A stretch of DNA of 21,437 nt from CAMEON01 sp964463245 (GTDB lineage: Bacteria > Bacillota > Clostridia > Oscillospirales > CAG-272): contig CAYXBU010000036.1 in assembly GCA_964463245.1 (NCBI GenBank), forward strand, positions 1 through 21,437, read 5' to 3'. The notes below the pieces were generated by a model that searched no databases, was not told the DNA's origin, and saw only the letters and a list, made by a program, of their open reading frames with translations. How positions within the stretch are numbered: position 1 is the first letter of the stretch; each line of letters begins with the position of its first letter. The translations under genes were made by a program, and so were the position numbers. This document shows, piece by piece, positions 1-5,401 of the stretch.

Positions 1-10
1 CCCACCCCCG

Positions 11-18
11 CATACAGT
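11..18 (+). promoter_or_regulatory. Possible sigma-E-type -10 element before the spoIIP-like gene
   Basis: The octamer CATACAGT matches 7 of 8 positions of the Bacillus sigma-E -10 consensus CATACAMT and lies 48 bases before the ATG at 67. spoIIP is a sigma-E gene in endospore formers, so the position makes sense. The matching -35 would fall before base 1, so the call rests on a half-promoter only. Confidence 0.3.
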
Positions 19-66
19 ATCCCGAAGGACTGCCCACGCGAGGTCAGTCCGAAAGGAGGCATATGT

Positions 67-1338
67 ATGGATCAGGGTCGAGATGAGCGGTTGCCCGCCG
101 TCAGAGCGGGGCGGTGGGAGGTGGGTCGCCCGACGGACGGGCGCGGCGGCATCCCCCACCCGCCGCAGGACGGCGCAAGTTCGGTCGCCGTCGAGCGCAG
201 ACGGCTGTGGGGAGCGGGGGAGCGGCGGCTCCTGCTCCCGGGGCTGTTTTTGCTGATCCTGCTGGCATTCCTGATCCCCGCGCTCCGACAGGCGGCACGG
301 GCGGGCGGCGGGAGTCGTGGTTGGACGGTCGGCGGTCTGCGGGAGACCATCTGCCGTGCGCTGGTCTCGGTCGGCCTGCCCCCTACGAATACCCCGCTAT
401 TTAGCACCGGTGAAGCGTGGACGACTGCCGCCGCCACCGAGACCGAGAGCGGGGCAGGGGAGACCGCCGCCGAGCCGTCGGGTCGCCCCCCGCAGGAGAC
501 TCCCTCCGAGGCGGTTTCCGAGCCGTCCTCCGACACGGTTTTCGACTCGCCAGCCGAGACCGCCCCTCCCGCCGCCGAGTCGGACACCCTCCCGAGCACG
601 GATGTCCCGATCGAGGTCATCTGCCGCGACATGAGTGAAAGTGAGCGGGGCTATACCCACCTGTGGAACGAGACCGATCTTGTTCCCGACCTCGCCTTGG
701 GCACGTGGACACCGCCCGACGAGTCCCCCACGGTGCTGTTGGTCTGCTCCCATCCCTACGAGACCTACGCGGATGACCCGCAGACCACCATCAGCGATAT
801 AGCCGCGACACTGGCGGAGGAGCTGCGTACACGCGGGGTGCGGGTGATCTTCGTGGGGAATGCGCTGTCGGGTCTGACCGCCGCCTCCTCGGTGCGGGAG
901 TGCTACACCCGCACGCAGGCTCTGGTGCGCTACTACTGCCGCCTGTACGGGAATATCTCGCTGGTGTTGGATCTGCGCCGCAGTGCCGAGACGGTCGGGG
1001 AGGCGCGGCTGGCTCCGATCGGGGAGGTGGACGGCCTGCGGGTGGCGCAAGTGCGGGTGGTGGTGGACGGCCTGCGGATCGGGACTGACACGAGCGACTC
1101 GTCGGATATCGCGGCGGCGGTCGCCCTGCGAAAGGCTCTGTTTGAGCGGTCGCCCACCCTCTCCCGCCCCGTGTACCTGCGCGCCTCGCAGGGGCTGATC
1201 GCGGCGGCTTCGGACGGCTCTCTCTCCCCCTGCCTGCTGACGCTGGAGCTGGGCGGGAGCGGCAACCGCCGTGACGAGGTCACCGCCGCCGTCCCCTTCC
1301 TGGTCGGTGCGCTGGCCGCCGTGCTGGGCGGGGCTTGA
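67..1338 (+). CDS. Stage II sporulation protein P-like (SpoIIP/amidase-type) membrane-anchored protein, divergent
   Basis: SpoIIP is a zinc-dependent peptidoglycan amidase/endopeptidase that drives engulfment with SpoIID and SpoIIM. This 423-residue protein has a basic N-terminus, one membrane segment (about residues 56-75), a Pro/Ser/Thr/Glu-rich linker (about 105-180) and a C-terminal SpoIIP-type domain (about 215-420). Visible family landmarks are the HxxE element at H229-E232, the strand ending in D-L at 302-303, and the C-terminal L-x-L-E-L-G segment with E394 followed by G-N. Two family residues differ: the first His of the HTH motif is Cys227, and the HRD His of family members is Arg304 with Asp replaced by Ser306, so a metal ligand appears lost. 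The start is supported by AAAGGAGG at 52-59. In Clostridia spoIIP usually follows gpr, but only 66 upstream bases are visible. It may be a non-catalytic or reassigned paralog. Confidence 0.72.
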   Translation: MDQGRDERLPAVRAGRWEVGRPTDGRGGIPHPPQDGASSVAVERRRLWGAGERRLLLPGLFLLILLAFLIPALRQAARAGGGSRGWTVGGLRETICRALVSVGLPPTNTPLFSTGEAWTTAAATETESGAGETAAEPSGRPPQETPSEAVSEPSSDTVFDSPAETAPPAAESDTLPSTDVPIEVICRDMSESERGYTHLWNETDLVPDLALGTWTPPDESPTVLLVCSHPYETYADDPQTTISDIAATLAEELRTRGVRVIFVGNALSGLTAASSVRECYTRTQALVRYYCRLYGNISLVLDLRRSAETVGEARLAPIGEVDGLRVAQVRVVVDGLRIGTDTSDSSDIAAAVALRKALFERSPTLSRPVYLRASQGLIAAASDGSLSPCLLTLELGGSGNRRDEVTAAVPFLVGALAAVLGGA

Positions 1339-1514
1339 GGCAACACCGCACAATTCACGGCAGAGCCTTTTTTACTCACTTACTTGCATAAAATCCGTCA
1401 TATTTCGCAAATTCCCTTCGCGTAGGGTAAACTACGCGTGCGGAAATTTGTCTCATCTGACGAATTTTCTGACTGCGCAATTGAGCAAAAAGAATTGTGC
1501 GGCGGTGCCTTGAG
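1334..1514. mobile_element. MITE-like palindromic element with 23-bp terminal inverted repeats
   Basis: The ends 1334-1356 and 1492-1514 are inverted copies matching at 19 of 23 positions, with the core CCGCACAATTC perfect. The interior is also self-complementary: TCCGTCA near 1394 pairs with TGACGAA near 1458, the CAAATT blocks pair, and CGCGTAG-N6-CTACGCG forms the apical hairpin near 1419-1438. The whole 181-bp element could fold into one long hairpin. It has no coding capacity and is AT-richer than its flanks. The stop codon of the SpoIIP-like gene (1336-1338) lies inside the left terminal repeat. No clear target-site duplication is visible. It could move in trans using an IS transposase encoded elsewhere, or be a large REP/BIME-type repeat. 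Confidence 0.65.
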
Positions 1515-1541
1515 TCGCCGACCGGAACAGCCGAGACGGAC

Positions 1542-1585
1542 AAAAAGCCGTGCGGGCTCATGTCGAACATGAACCCGCACGGCTT
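1542..1585 (-). terminator. Rho-independent terminator of the tRNA-Thr gene
   Basis: On the minus strand, just downstream of the tRNA, a near-perfect stem begins with AAGCCGTGCGGG, has a small TTCGA loop, and is followed by TTTTTG. It has about 16 base pairs and a clear U-tract only in this direction. Confidence 0.88.
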
Positions 1586-1589
1586 GCTG

Positions 1590-1665
1590 TGGAGCTGGTG
1601 GCCGGACTCGAACCGGCGACCTGCTGATTACGAATCAGCTGCTCTACCAACTGAGCCACACCAGC
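1590..1665 (-). tRNA. tRNA-Thr (anticodon CGT)
   Basis: The minus strand gives a complete 76-nt cloverleaf. The acceptor arm is GCTGGTG/CACCAGC, the D-arm is GCTC/GAGC, and the anticodon arm is GCTGA-TTCGTAA-TCAGC with anticodon CGT, which reads ACG threonine codons. The T-arm is GCCGG-TTCGAGT-CCGGC. The 3' CCA is encoded at 1590-1592. The gene is flanked by its own promoter and terminator, so it is an independent transcription unit. There is no integrase nearby and no duplicated tRNA 3' end in the window. Confidence 0.97.
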
Positions 1666-1674
1666 ACGAGGAGT

Positions 1675-1703
1675 ATTATAACACATTCTCGCGGATTTTG
1701 CAA
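1675..1703 (-). promoter_or_regulatory. Promoter of tRNA-Thr
   Basis: On the minus strand a perfect TATAAT (1675-1680) is preceded by an extended -10 TGT. A TTGCAA -35 (1698-1703, 4/6) lies 17 bases upstream. The tRNA starts 9 bases after the -10. Confidence 0.78.
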
Positions 1704-1921
1704 TAGGTTTTTGAAAAAAATTTTGAAAAACCGCGCACGGCTCCCGCCGACAGTCGCAAAAGGGCGACACACGCCCGCGTATAAGGCTATATCCCGCAGG
1801 TCATACTAAGGGCGGACGGTTCAGAGCAATGCCCGACCCTCTGCGGCGGCGGCTCTGTCCGCCCGTATGTGCGTCCGTGCGGGCGAGCCGACCCGACGGA
1901 CGGAAAGGACTGGGTATTACC

Positions 1922-2158
1922 ATGATCATGGATCGCATTGCGCTGATCCTGTCCATCATCGGGGCGTTGAACTGGGGCAGCATCGGGCTATTCCGCTTTG
2001 ATGTCGTCGCGTGGATATGCGGCGGCGCCTCCTCGATCTGGGCGAGGATCATTTACACGGTGGTCGCGCTGGCAGGCATCTGGTGCATCTCGCTCCTGTT
2101 CCGCACAAGGGAGACCTTCGAGGGGCTGGAGGAGAGCGACGGCCGAGCCGCGAAATAA
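1922..2158 (+). CDS. YuzA-like DUF378 family small membrane protein
   Basis: This 78-residue protein has two predicted membrane helices (about residues 4-27 and 39-60) and the DUF378 signature around I-G-A-L-N-W-G near residues 13-19, followed by G-L-F and a short polar tail. Length and pattern match B. subtilis YuzA. The molecular function of the family is unknown. An upstream in-frame ATG at 1829 would add 31 Arg/Pro-rich residues unlike the family. The start at 1922 has AAAGGA at 1904-1909 and puts the first helix at the N-terminus as in homologs. The gene is monocistronic, between the tRNA promoter and a weak hairpin terminator. I could not identify a convincing promoter in 1704-1921, which holds GC-rich dyads such as GGGCG/CGCCC. 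Confidence 0.85.
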   Translation: MIMDRIALILSIIGALNWGSIGLFRFDVVAWICGGASSIWARIIYTVVALAGIWCISLLFRTRETFEGLEESDGRAAK

Positions 2159-2167
2159 TCGGGACAG

Positions 2168-2213
2168 GGGGGATCGTGCCGTTCGGCAAGGACGGCGCGG
2201 TTCCCCTTGTTCT
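2168..2213 (+). terminator. Probable terminator after the YuzA-like gene
   Basis: A GC-rich hairpin pairs GGGGATCGTGCCGT with ACGGCGCGGTTCCCC, with one bulge and a mismatch, starting 10 bases after the stop codon. It is followed by a broken T-tract (TTGTTCT), so strength is uncertain. Confidence 0.45.
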
Positions 2214-2261
2214 GCCTTGATGATCCATCCTTTTGATATTGGCAGATCACCCGACCGCTTC

Positions 2262-2290
2262 TTGACAGCCCCAACAAGGTGTGATATATG
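2262..2290 (+). promoter_or_regulatory. Candidate plus-strand promoter in a gap with no plus-strand gene
   Basis: TTGACA at 2262-2267 is a perfect -35. Seventeen bases later TATATG (2285-2290) is a 4/6 -10. No plus-strand open frame of note follows. The next element in that direction is the strong hairpin/T-tract at 2389-2429. Confidence 0.4.
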
Positions 2291-2296
2291 GTGGGA

Positions 2297-2429
2297 CGAA
2301 AGCTCTCCCGATCGATGATCTTCAGATGCTCTAGGCAGTCTCCGAATTCACTCATCTTCTGTAACCTGCTTTCTTCGGCAAATAAGGAGCGGGGAGGAGC
2401 CTTATTTGGCTCCTCCCCGCCGAATTTTT
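2297..2429 (+). ncRNA. Candidate small RNA (about 130 nt), unknown family
   Basis: The segment starts at the expected initiation point of the 2262-2290 promoter and ends in a strong intrinsic terminator. It contains no plausible plus-strand protein start with a ribosome-binding site. Near the 5' end, GGGACGAAAGCTCTCCC could form a small hairpin. I do not recognise SRP RNA, 6S, tmRNA, RNase P or a known riboswitch in it. An alternative is that the terminator only serves the minus-strand gene and the promoter match is chance. Confidence 0.3.
2389..2429. terminator. Strong hairpin terminator, probably bidirectional
   Basis: A perfect 13-bp stem GCGGGGAGGAGCC / GGCTCCTCCCCGC flanks a TTATTT loop. 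On the plus strand it is followed by CGAATTTTT, a good U-tract. On the minus strand it lies 3-43 bases past the stop of the membrane-protein gene and is followed by CTCCTTATTTG, a weaker tract. It can end the minus-strand cluster, and a plus-strand transcript if one exists. Confidence 0.82.
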
Positions 2430-2431
2430 GA

Positions 2432-2989
2432 TCAGTTCTCGTGGCTTTCGTCGATGGTGGCAGGCGCGGCCGTCTCGGCACCGCAACGGCAGAACAGCGA
2501 CAGCACCATGAACATCACGCCCAGCGATACCGATTCAAAGCCGATGAGATCAAAACTCACGACATCCTCCGTGAAGGCCTCGATCAGCCCGCTGACCAGA
2601 GCCGCCAGCACCCGCGCCCCGATCGGGATGCAGATGGTCAGGATGCCCAGACGGAACAGCTCGCGGCTGCTCTCCATGCAAAACGGAGTGCCGTCGGCCA
2701 GCTCACCGGCGAAGTAGTGCATGGCGAACCATGCCAGCACCGCCTCTGCGGCGCAGACGATCAGGGAGGAGGTCACGGCGGCGTAGACGGTGCCCATGCC
2801 CCGACCGGTCTCATTCTCGATGAGACTCTCAAGGGTCACGTCGCCGATCTGAATGTCCCCGATGCCCAGTCCCAGGCTGACCAGCCCGACTAAGCTGAGG
2901 GCACCGCTCACGATGGCGAGAATGAAAATGATCTTGCTGAAAATGCGGCCGAGCTTGGCCAGAGTCTGAATGGTGGAGAGTGTTTTCAT
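2432..2989 (-). CDS. Conserved hypothetical four-helix membrane protein
   Basis: This 185-residue protein has four hydrophobic segments at about residues 18-42, 68-92, 113-137 and 150-170. A short extracytoplasmic or loop stretch with an I-E-N-E-T-G element follows the first. Between helices 2 and 3 is a conserved-looking loop, H-Y-F-A-G-E-L-A-D-G-T-P-F (91-103), typical of uncharacterised Clostridia membrane proteins resembling the DUF2975 type in layout. The start has AAGGAG seven bases upstream. It begins 12 bases after the RNHCP gene stops, so the two are almost certainly cotranscribed. I do not recognise a function. The context suggests a partner of the RNHCP protein or part of the TetR-linked cluster, but nothing shows this directly. 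Confidence 0.8.
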   Translation of the reverse strand: MKTLSTIQTLAKLGRIFSKIIFILAIVSGALSLVGLVSLGLGIGDIQIGDVTLESLIENETGRGMGTVYAAVTSSLIVCAAEAVLAWFAMHYFAGELADGTPFCMESSRELFRLGILTICIPIGARVLAALVSGLIEAFTEDVVSFDLIGFESVSLGVMFMVLSLFCRCGAETAAPATIDESHEN

Positions 2990-3001
2990 GTCGTATCTCC
3001 T

Positions 3002-3427
3002 TTAATTCATAGTGCCATCCCCACCCATCAGGTCGGTCATCTCGCGGATGTGCTCCAGCGGGAAGGGGGGCTCACACAGCGGCTTGAGGGCAACGCTCAT
3101 GAGCTTCATGGGGTTGTCGTCGGCGGCCACGCGGTTGGAGTCCAGCGCGCCACAACGGCGGCAACGGTGGATGATCGCCCACTCGCCGCCCTTGCGTACC
3201 CAGACGGCGATTGGCTCCATGAGGCCGCCGCAGTCCGAGGCGCGGTCGCCTGGCTCTATATCCACGTGCAGGCTGGACAGGCAGTTTGGGCAGTGGTTTC
3301 GGTGGTCAGAGCCGGCGTTCTCCGGCGTGACCAGCCTGCCGCAGAGCTTACAGGTGAAACTGTCGCGGCAGGGATGGGTCTTGTAGTAGTCCTTCTCGTA
3401 TTGCTTGCGCTTGTTCTCGCGGTTCAT
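3002..3427 (-). CDS. RNHCP domain zinc-binding protein
   Basis: This 141-residue protein carries the RNHCP-domain hallmark, R-N-H-C-P at residues 43-47 followed by CxxCL. There are three CXXC pairs (C26/C29, C46/C49, C89/C92), H-V-D near 54-56, and the family's E-W-x-I-x-H-R-C segment at 82-89 with a downstream N-R...D-D-N. The layout indicates a compact zinc-ribbon fold. The biochemical role of the family is not established. A strongly basic N-terminus (residues 1-12) could contact nucleic acid. The start is set by GGGAGGA 5 bases before the ATG. It lies first in a two-gene unit with the downstream membrane protein. The 168-bp gap upstream to the TetR gene shows no clear promoter, so read-through from TetR is possible. 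Confidence 0.88.
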   Translation of the reverse strand: MNRENKRKQYEKDYYKTHPCRDSFTCKLCGRLVTPENAGSDHRNHCPNCLSSLHVDIEPGDRASDCGGLMEPIAVWVRKGGEWAIIHRCRRCGALDSNRVAADDNPMKLMSVALKPLCEPPFPLEHIREMTDLMGGDGTMN

Positions 3428-3595
3428 TCGTTCCTCCCGTATCTTGTAGCCATGTGCCGGGAAGGATCGGCAGGAATAGAAAGTATTGTGGATTTGCCGA
3501 CCTCCCGGTCAGCCCACAATCTCCAGTGATAAAGAAATCTGCTTCAAAAAATGATCTCCTGTTGGTATGGATTTATTTTGACAATGCTCTTTTGG

Positions 3596-4180
3596 TCATC
3601 CTTGATCGGTCAGCTCGCTCTTGATCAACAGCATAGCGGCGCTGAACTGGGTGGTGAGCATCTCGCCGAGCTGAGCCTCGGTAAAGGAGCAGGCACGGGT
3701 GGCGCAGAGTGCGCCGATGCCGAACGTGTAGACCCAGACGGCCTCAAACAGCCGCCGCGCCTGCGCGTCGGTCAGACCGTAGTCTGCGCAGATGGCTTGG
3801 ACACATACCTCGACCTCGCTGCCCAGCGAGCCGAACAGACCCTCGAAGCCGGTGTTCTGTGCGTATTCCTGCATGAACAGGAGCTGGTATAGCTTCGGCT
3901 CCTGCAGGCCGAACCGCACCATCTGCATGCCGATGGATTTGAAGCGCGGCAGGCCGGGCAGGGGGGTGTCGGCGTAGCTCTCAAAGCGTTTCATGGCGGC
4001 CTCGCGCACAGCGACCTGCAGCTCCTCCATGTTTCGGAACACGGTGAATATGGGTCTTGCCGAGCTGCCGAGTGCTTGCCCCAGCTCTCGTGCAGTCAAC
4101 CCCTCGATCCCTCTTGTCGACACCAGCAGCAACGCCGTGGCGACGACCTCTTCTTTTGTAAATTTCGGTTTGGGTGGCAT
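3596..4180 (-). CDS. TetR/AcrR family transcriptional regulator
   Basis: This 194-residue protein has the one-domain-plus-ligand-domain layout of TetR repressors. The N-terminal DNA-binding helices occupy about residues 7-56, with the helix-turn-helix near L28-A30 to F45-F48 (T-A-R-E-L-G-Q-A-L-G-S-S). An all-helical C-terminal half, about 60-190, would bind a ligand and dimerise. The usual Tyr of the recognition helix is Phe here. An in-frame upstream ATG at 4273 would add 31 residues that run over the promoter; the start at 4180 has AGGAGGGG 7 bases upstream and fits the family. The promoter and a palindromic operator candidate lie just upstream, suggesting autoregulation. Targets may include the RNHCP/membrane-protein genes downstream and the divergent zinc-ribbon gene. 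The ligand is unknown. Confidence 0.9.
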   Translation of the reverse strand: MPPKPKFTKEEVVATALLLVSTRGIEGLTARELGQALGSSARPIFTVFRNMEELQVAVREAAMKRFESYADTPLPGLPRFKSIGMQMVRFGLQEPKLYQLLFMQEYAQNTGFEGLFGSLGSEVEVCVQAICADYGLTDAQARRLFEAVWVYTFGIGALCATRACSFTEAQLGEMLTTQFSAAMLLIKSELTDQG

Positions 4181-4207
4181 CTGATCCCCTCCTTTTTTGC
4201 AAAAACC

Positions 4208-4225
4208 ATTCGTTTTGAAACGGAT
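4208..4225. promoter_or_regulatory. Candidate TetR operator (imperfect 18-bp palindrome)
   Basis: ATTCGTTTTGAAACGGAT is a dyad of the form AT-N-CGTTT-NN-AAACG-N-AT, matching its complement at 14 of 18 positions. It sits over and just after the expected transcription start of the TetR gene, between its -10 and ribosome-binding site, which is a classic place for autorepression. Confidence 0.55.
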
Positions 4226-4231
4226 GTTTTT

Positions 4232-4260
4232 ATTATAGCACCGACCGCGCAGTTTGTCAA
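4232..4260 (-). promoter_or_regulatory. Consensus sigma-A promoter of the TetR gene
   Basis: The minus strand reads TTGACA (4255-4260), 17 bases, TATAAT (4232-4237): a perfect match to both hexamers with ideal spacing. So strong a promoter on a regulator gene suggests it is normally held down by a repressor. Confidence 0.88.
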
Positions 4261-4303
4261 GGGGAAACCGCAAAAAGTTTTCATGAATTTTTCTTCATCC
4301 GGC

Positions 4304-4332
4304 TTGACACGACGGGGCGCCTGTGGTATACT
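4304..4332 (+). promoter_or_regulatory. Sigma-A promoter of the zinc-ribbon protein gene
   Basis: TTGACA at 4304-4309, 17 bases, TATACT at 4327-4332 (5/6). It is divergent from the TetR promoter; the two -35 boxes are 43 bp apart. It gives an untranslated leader of roughly 170 nt before the GTG at 4509. Confidence 0.82.
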
Positions 4333-4338
4333 ATTCCT

Positions 4339-4508
4339 ATAATTCCAGATATTCCCAAAAGACACATAATGCAAAGGTCAACGGAGCGGTGGTCACGACC
4401 TATGCACCAGTGCCGGTCGCCGCTGCGACCCTCGCCTTCCGCCAAAGGGCGCGGCGAGAGGCGGCGTGACGATCTCTCAATAGTCAACAAGTAGAGGAGG
4501 AACTTCCG
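4339..4508 (+). promoter_or_regulatory. Long GC-rich 5' leader with hairpins
   Basis: The stretch between the 4304 promoter and the GTG at 4509 has no gene. It contains a GC-rich stem-loop at 4431-4458 (CTCGCC-N3-CGCC-AAAG-GGCG-N-GGCGAG) and a looser AGCGG...CCGCT pairing around 4385-4424, and ends with the ribosome-binding site AGGAGGA (4495-4501). I recognise no known riboswitch. Structure-based control is possible but unproven. Confidence 0.3.
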
Positions 4509-5309
4509 GTGAAGGAGTTGTTGATCGGCAGGCGCGTGTCGCTCGGCGGATGCAACGGCATCATCGTGGCGTACACGGAGACCCCGCAGGGCAGGCACAT
4601 CTCTGTCCGATGGGAGGACGGAAACTGCGCGGGGATGACAAAGCCGTACGCCTTCCCCGCCGTATTCCTGCGGCACGGAATGCAGGTAACGGACGGCAGT
4701 GCGGAGCTTGCCGAGATGCTGGATGCCGAGCGAGCCTATGTCGCCGCCCATACCTGCTCGGAATGCGGTAGCCATGCGGAGAGGCTGTATAAGATCTCGG
4801 AACGGACATACTGCCCGAGTTGCCGACACAAGCTCAGAAAGTGTGCCTCCTGCGGGATATACACGGATTTCGAGCGTATGTGCTGGTCGCCGGATGGCGC
4901 ATACCGCTGTCCGTCCTGTTTTGATACACGCTATCCGCCTGTCACAAGGGATCTCACGGAGCCGTCCGACTTTCCGACGATATCCATACAAGCACGGCTC
5001 CCTCGCGCGTGTACCAACGAACACAAGCTGTTCTGCGTTACGGCGCAGGTCATGACGAGCAAGGGGACGGTCAGCGGCCGCAACAGCATCCGTCTCTACT
5101 ACTGCGAGACCTGCGACCGATATTTCCTCACGACCGCCTCGTGGGATCATTACGTCAGGCAATTCGGTCACATTTGCCTGCCCCATGTCTGCTCGGAGGA
5201 GCGCGGACGGTCGGAAATCCGCGCCCCCGGAGACGTGGAGCCTGCCGCGCACCTTCCTCGTCTGTCTGCGGATATGTTGACCGACACGGAGGAGTATGAG
5301 CTGGTCTGA
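4509..5309 (+). CDS. Multi-CXXC zinc-ribbon protein of unknown function
   Basis: This 266-residue protein, starting at a GTG seven bases after AGGAGGA, has five CXXC pairs: C83/C86, C102/C105, C112/C115, C134/C137 and C199/C202. The first four can pair into two zinc ribbons. The fifth may pair with the H221/C223 and H226/C228 region near the C-terminus. The N-terminal 55 residues look like the small beta-barrel found in many Clostridia proteins (G-x-I-I-V...I-S-V-R-W-x-D-G...Y-A-F-P near 48-50). There is no signal peptide or membrane segment, so it is cytoplasmic. I do not recognise the family; the content suggests a nucleic-acid or protein-binding adaptor. It is divergent from the TetR gene, which may control it, and ends at a strong terminator. 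Confidence 0.75.
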   Translation: MKELLIGRRVSLGGCNGIIVAYTETPQGRHISVRWEDGNCAGMTKPYAFPAVFLRHGMQVTDGSAELAEMLDAERAYVAAHTCSECGSHAERLYKISERTYCPSCRHKLRKCASCGIYTDFERMCWSPDGAYRCPSCFDTRYPPVTRDLTEPSDFPTISIQARLPRACTNEHKLFCVTAQVMTSKGTVSGRNSIRLYYCETCDRYFLTTASWDHYVRQFGHICLPHVCSEERGRSEIRAPGDVEPAAHLPRLSADMLTDTEEYELV

Positions 5310-5334
5310 TCCGAACCCGATCACCCCAAATAAG

Positions 5335-5374
5335 TTCGCCCCTGCGGGAACATCCCGCAGGGGCGAATGGTTTT
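5335..5374. terminator. Bidirectional intrinsic terminator between convergent genes
   Basis: A perfect 14-bp stem TTCGCCCCTGCGGG / CCCGCAGGGGCGAA has a 5-base loop. The plus strand continues TGGTTTT and the minus strand CTTATTTG. It lies between the convergent ends of the zinc-ribbon gene (5309) and the large lipoprotein gene (5402). Confidence 0.9.
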
Positions 5375-5401
5375 CATAGAAGGGTTCCGAGATATGCGGT
5401 A

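Noticed and set aside
1590..1665. The tRNA-Thr gene as an integration (att) site next to the palindromic element
   Set aside because: There is no integrase gene, no repeated tRNA 3' end in the window, and the palindromic element lies beyond the tRNA terminator with unrelated ends.
1829..1921. N-terminal extension of the YuzA-like protein from the ATG at 1829
   Set aside because: It adds an Arg/Pro-rich stretch absent from DUF378 proteins. The ATG at 1922 with AAAGGA upstream gives the usual length.
2053..2481. A 142-codon minus-strand frame spanning the gap after the YuzA-like gene
   Set aside because: It overlaps both the YuzA-like gene and the end of the membrane-protein gene and crosses the terminator hairpin. 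An internal ATG has no good ribosome-binding site. A decayed remnant between about 2220 and 2380 cannot be excluded.
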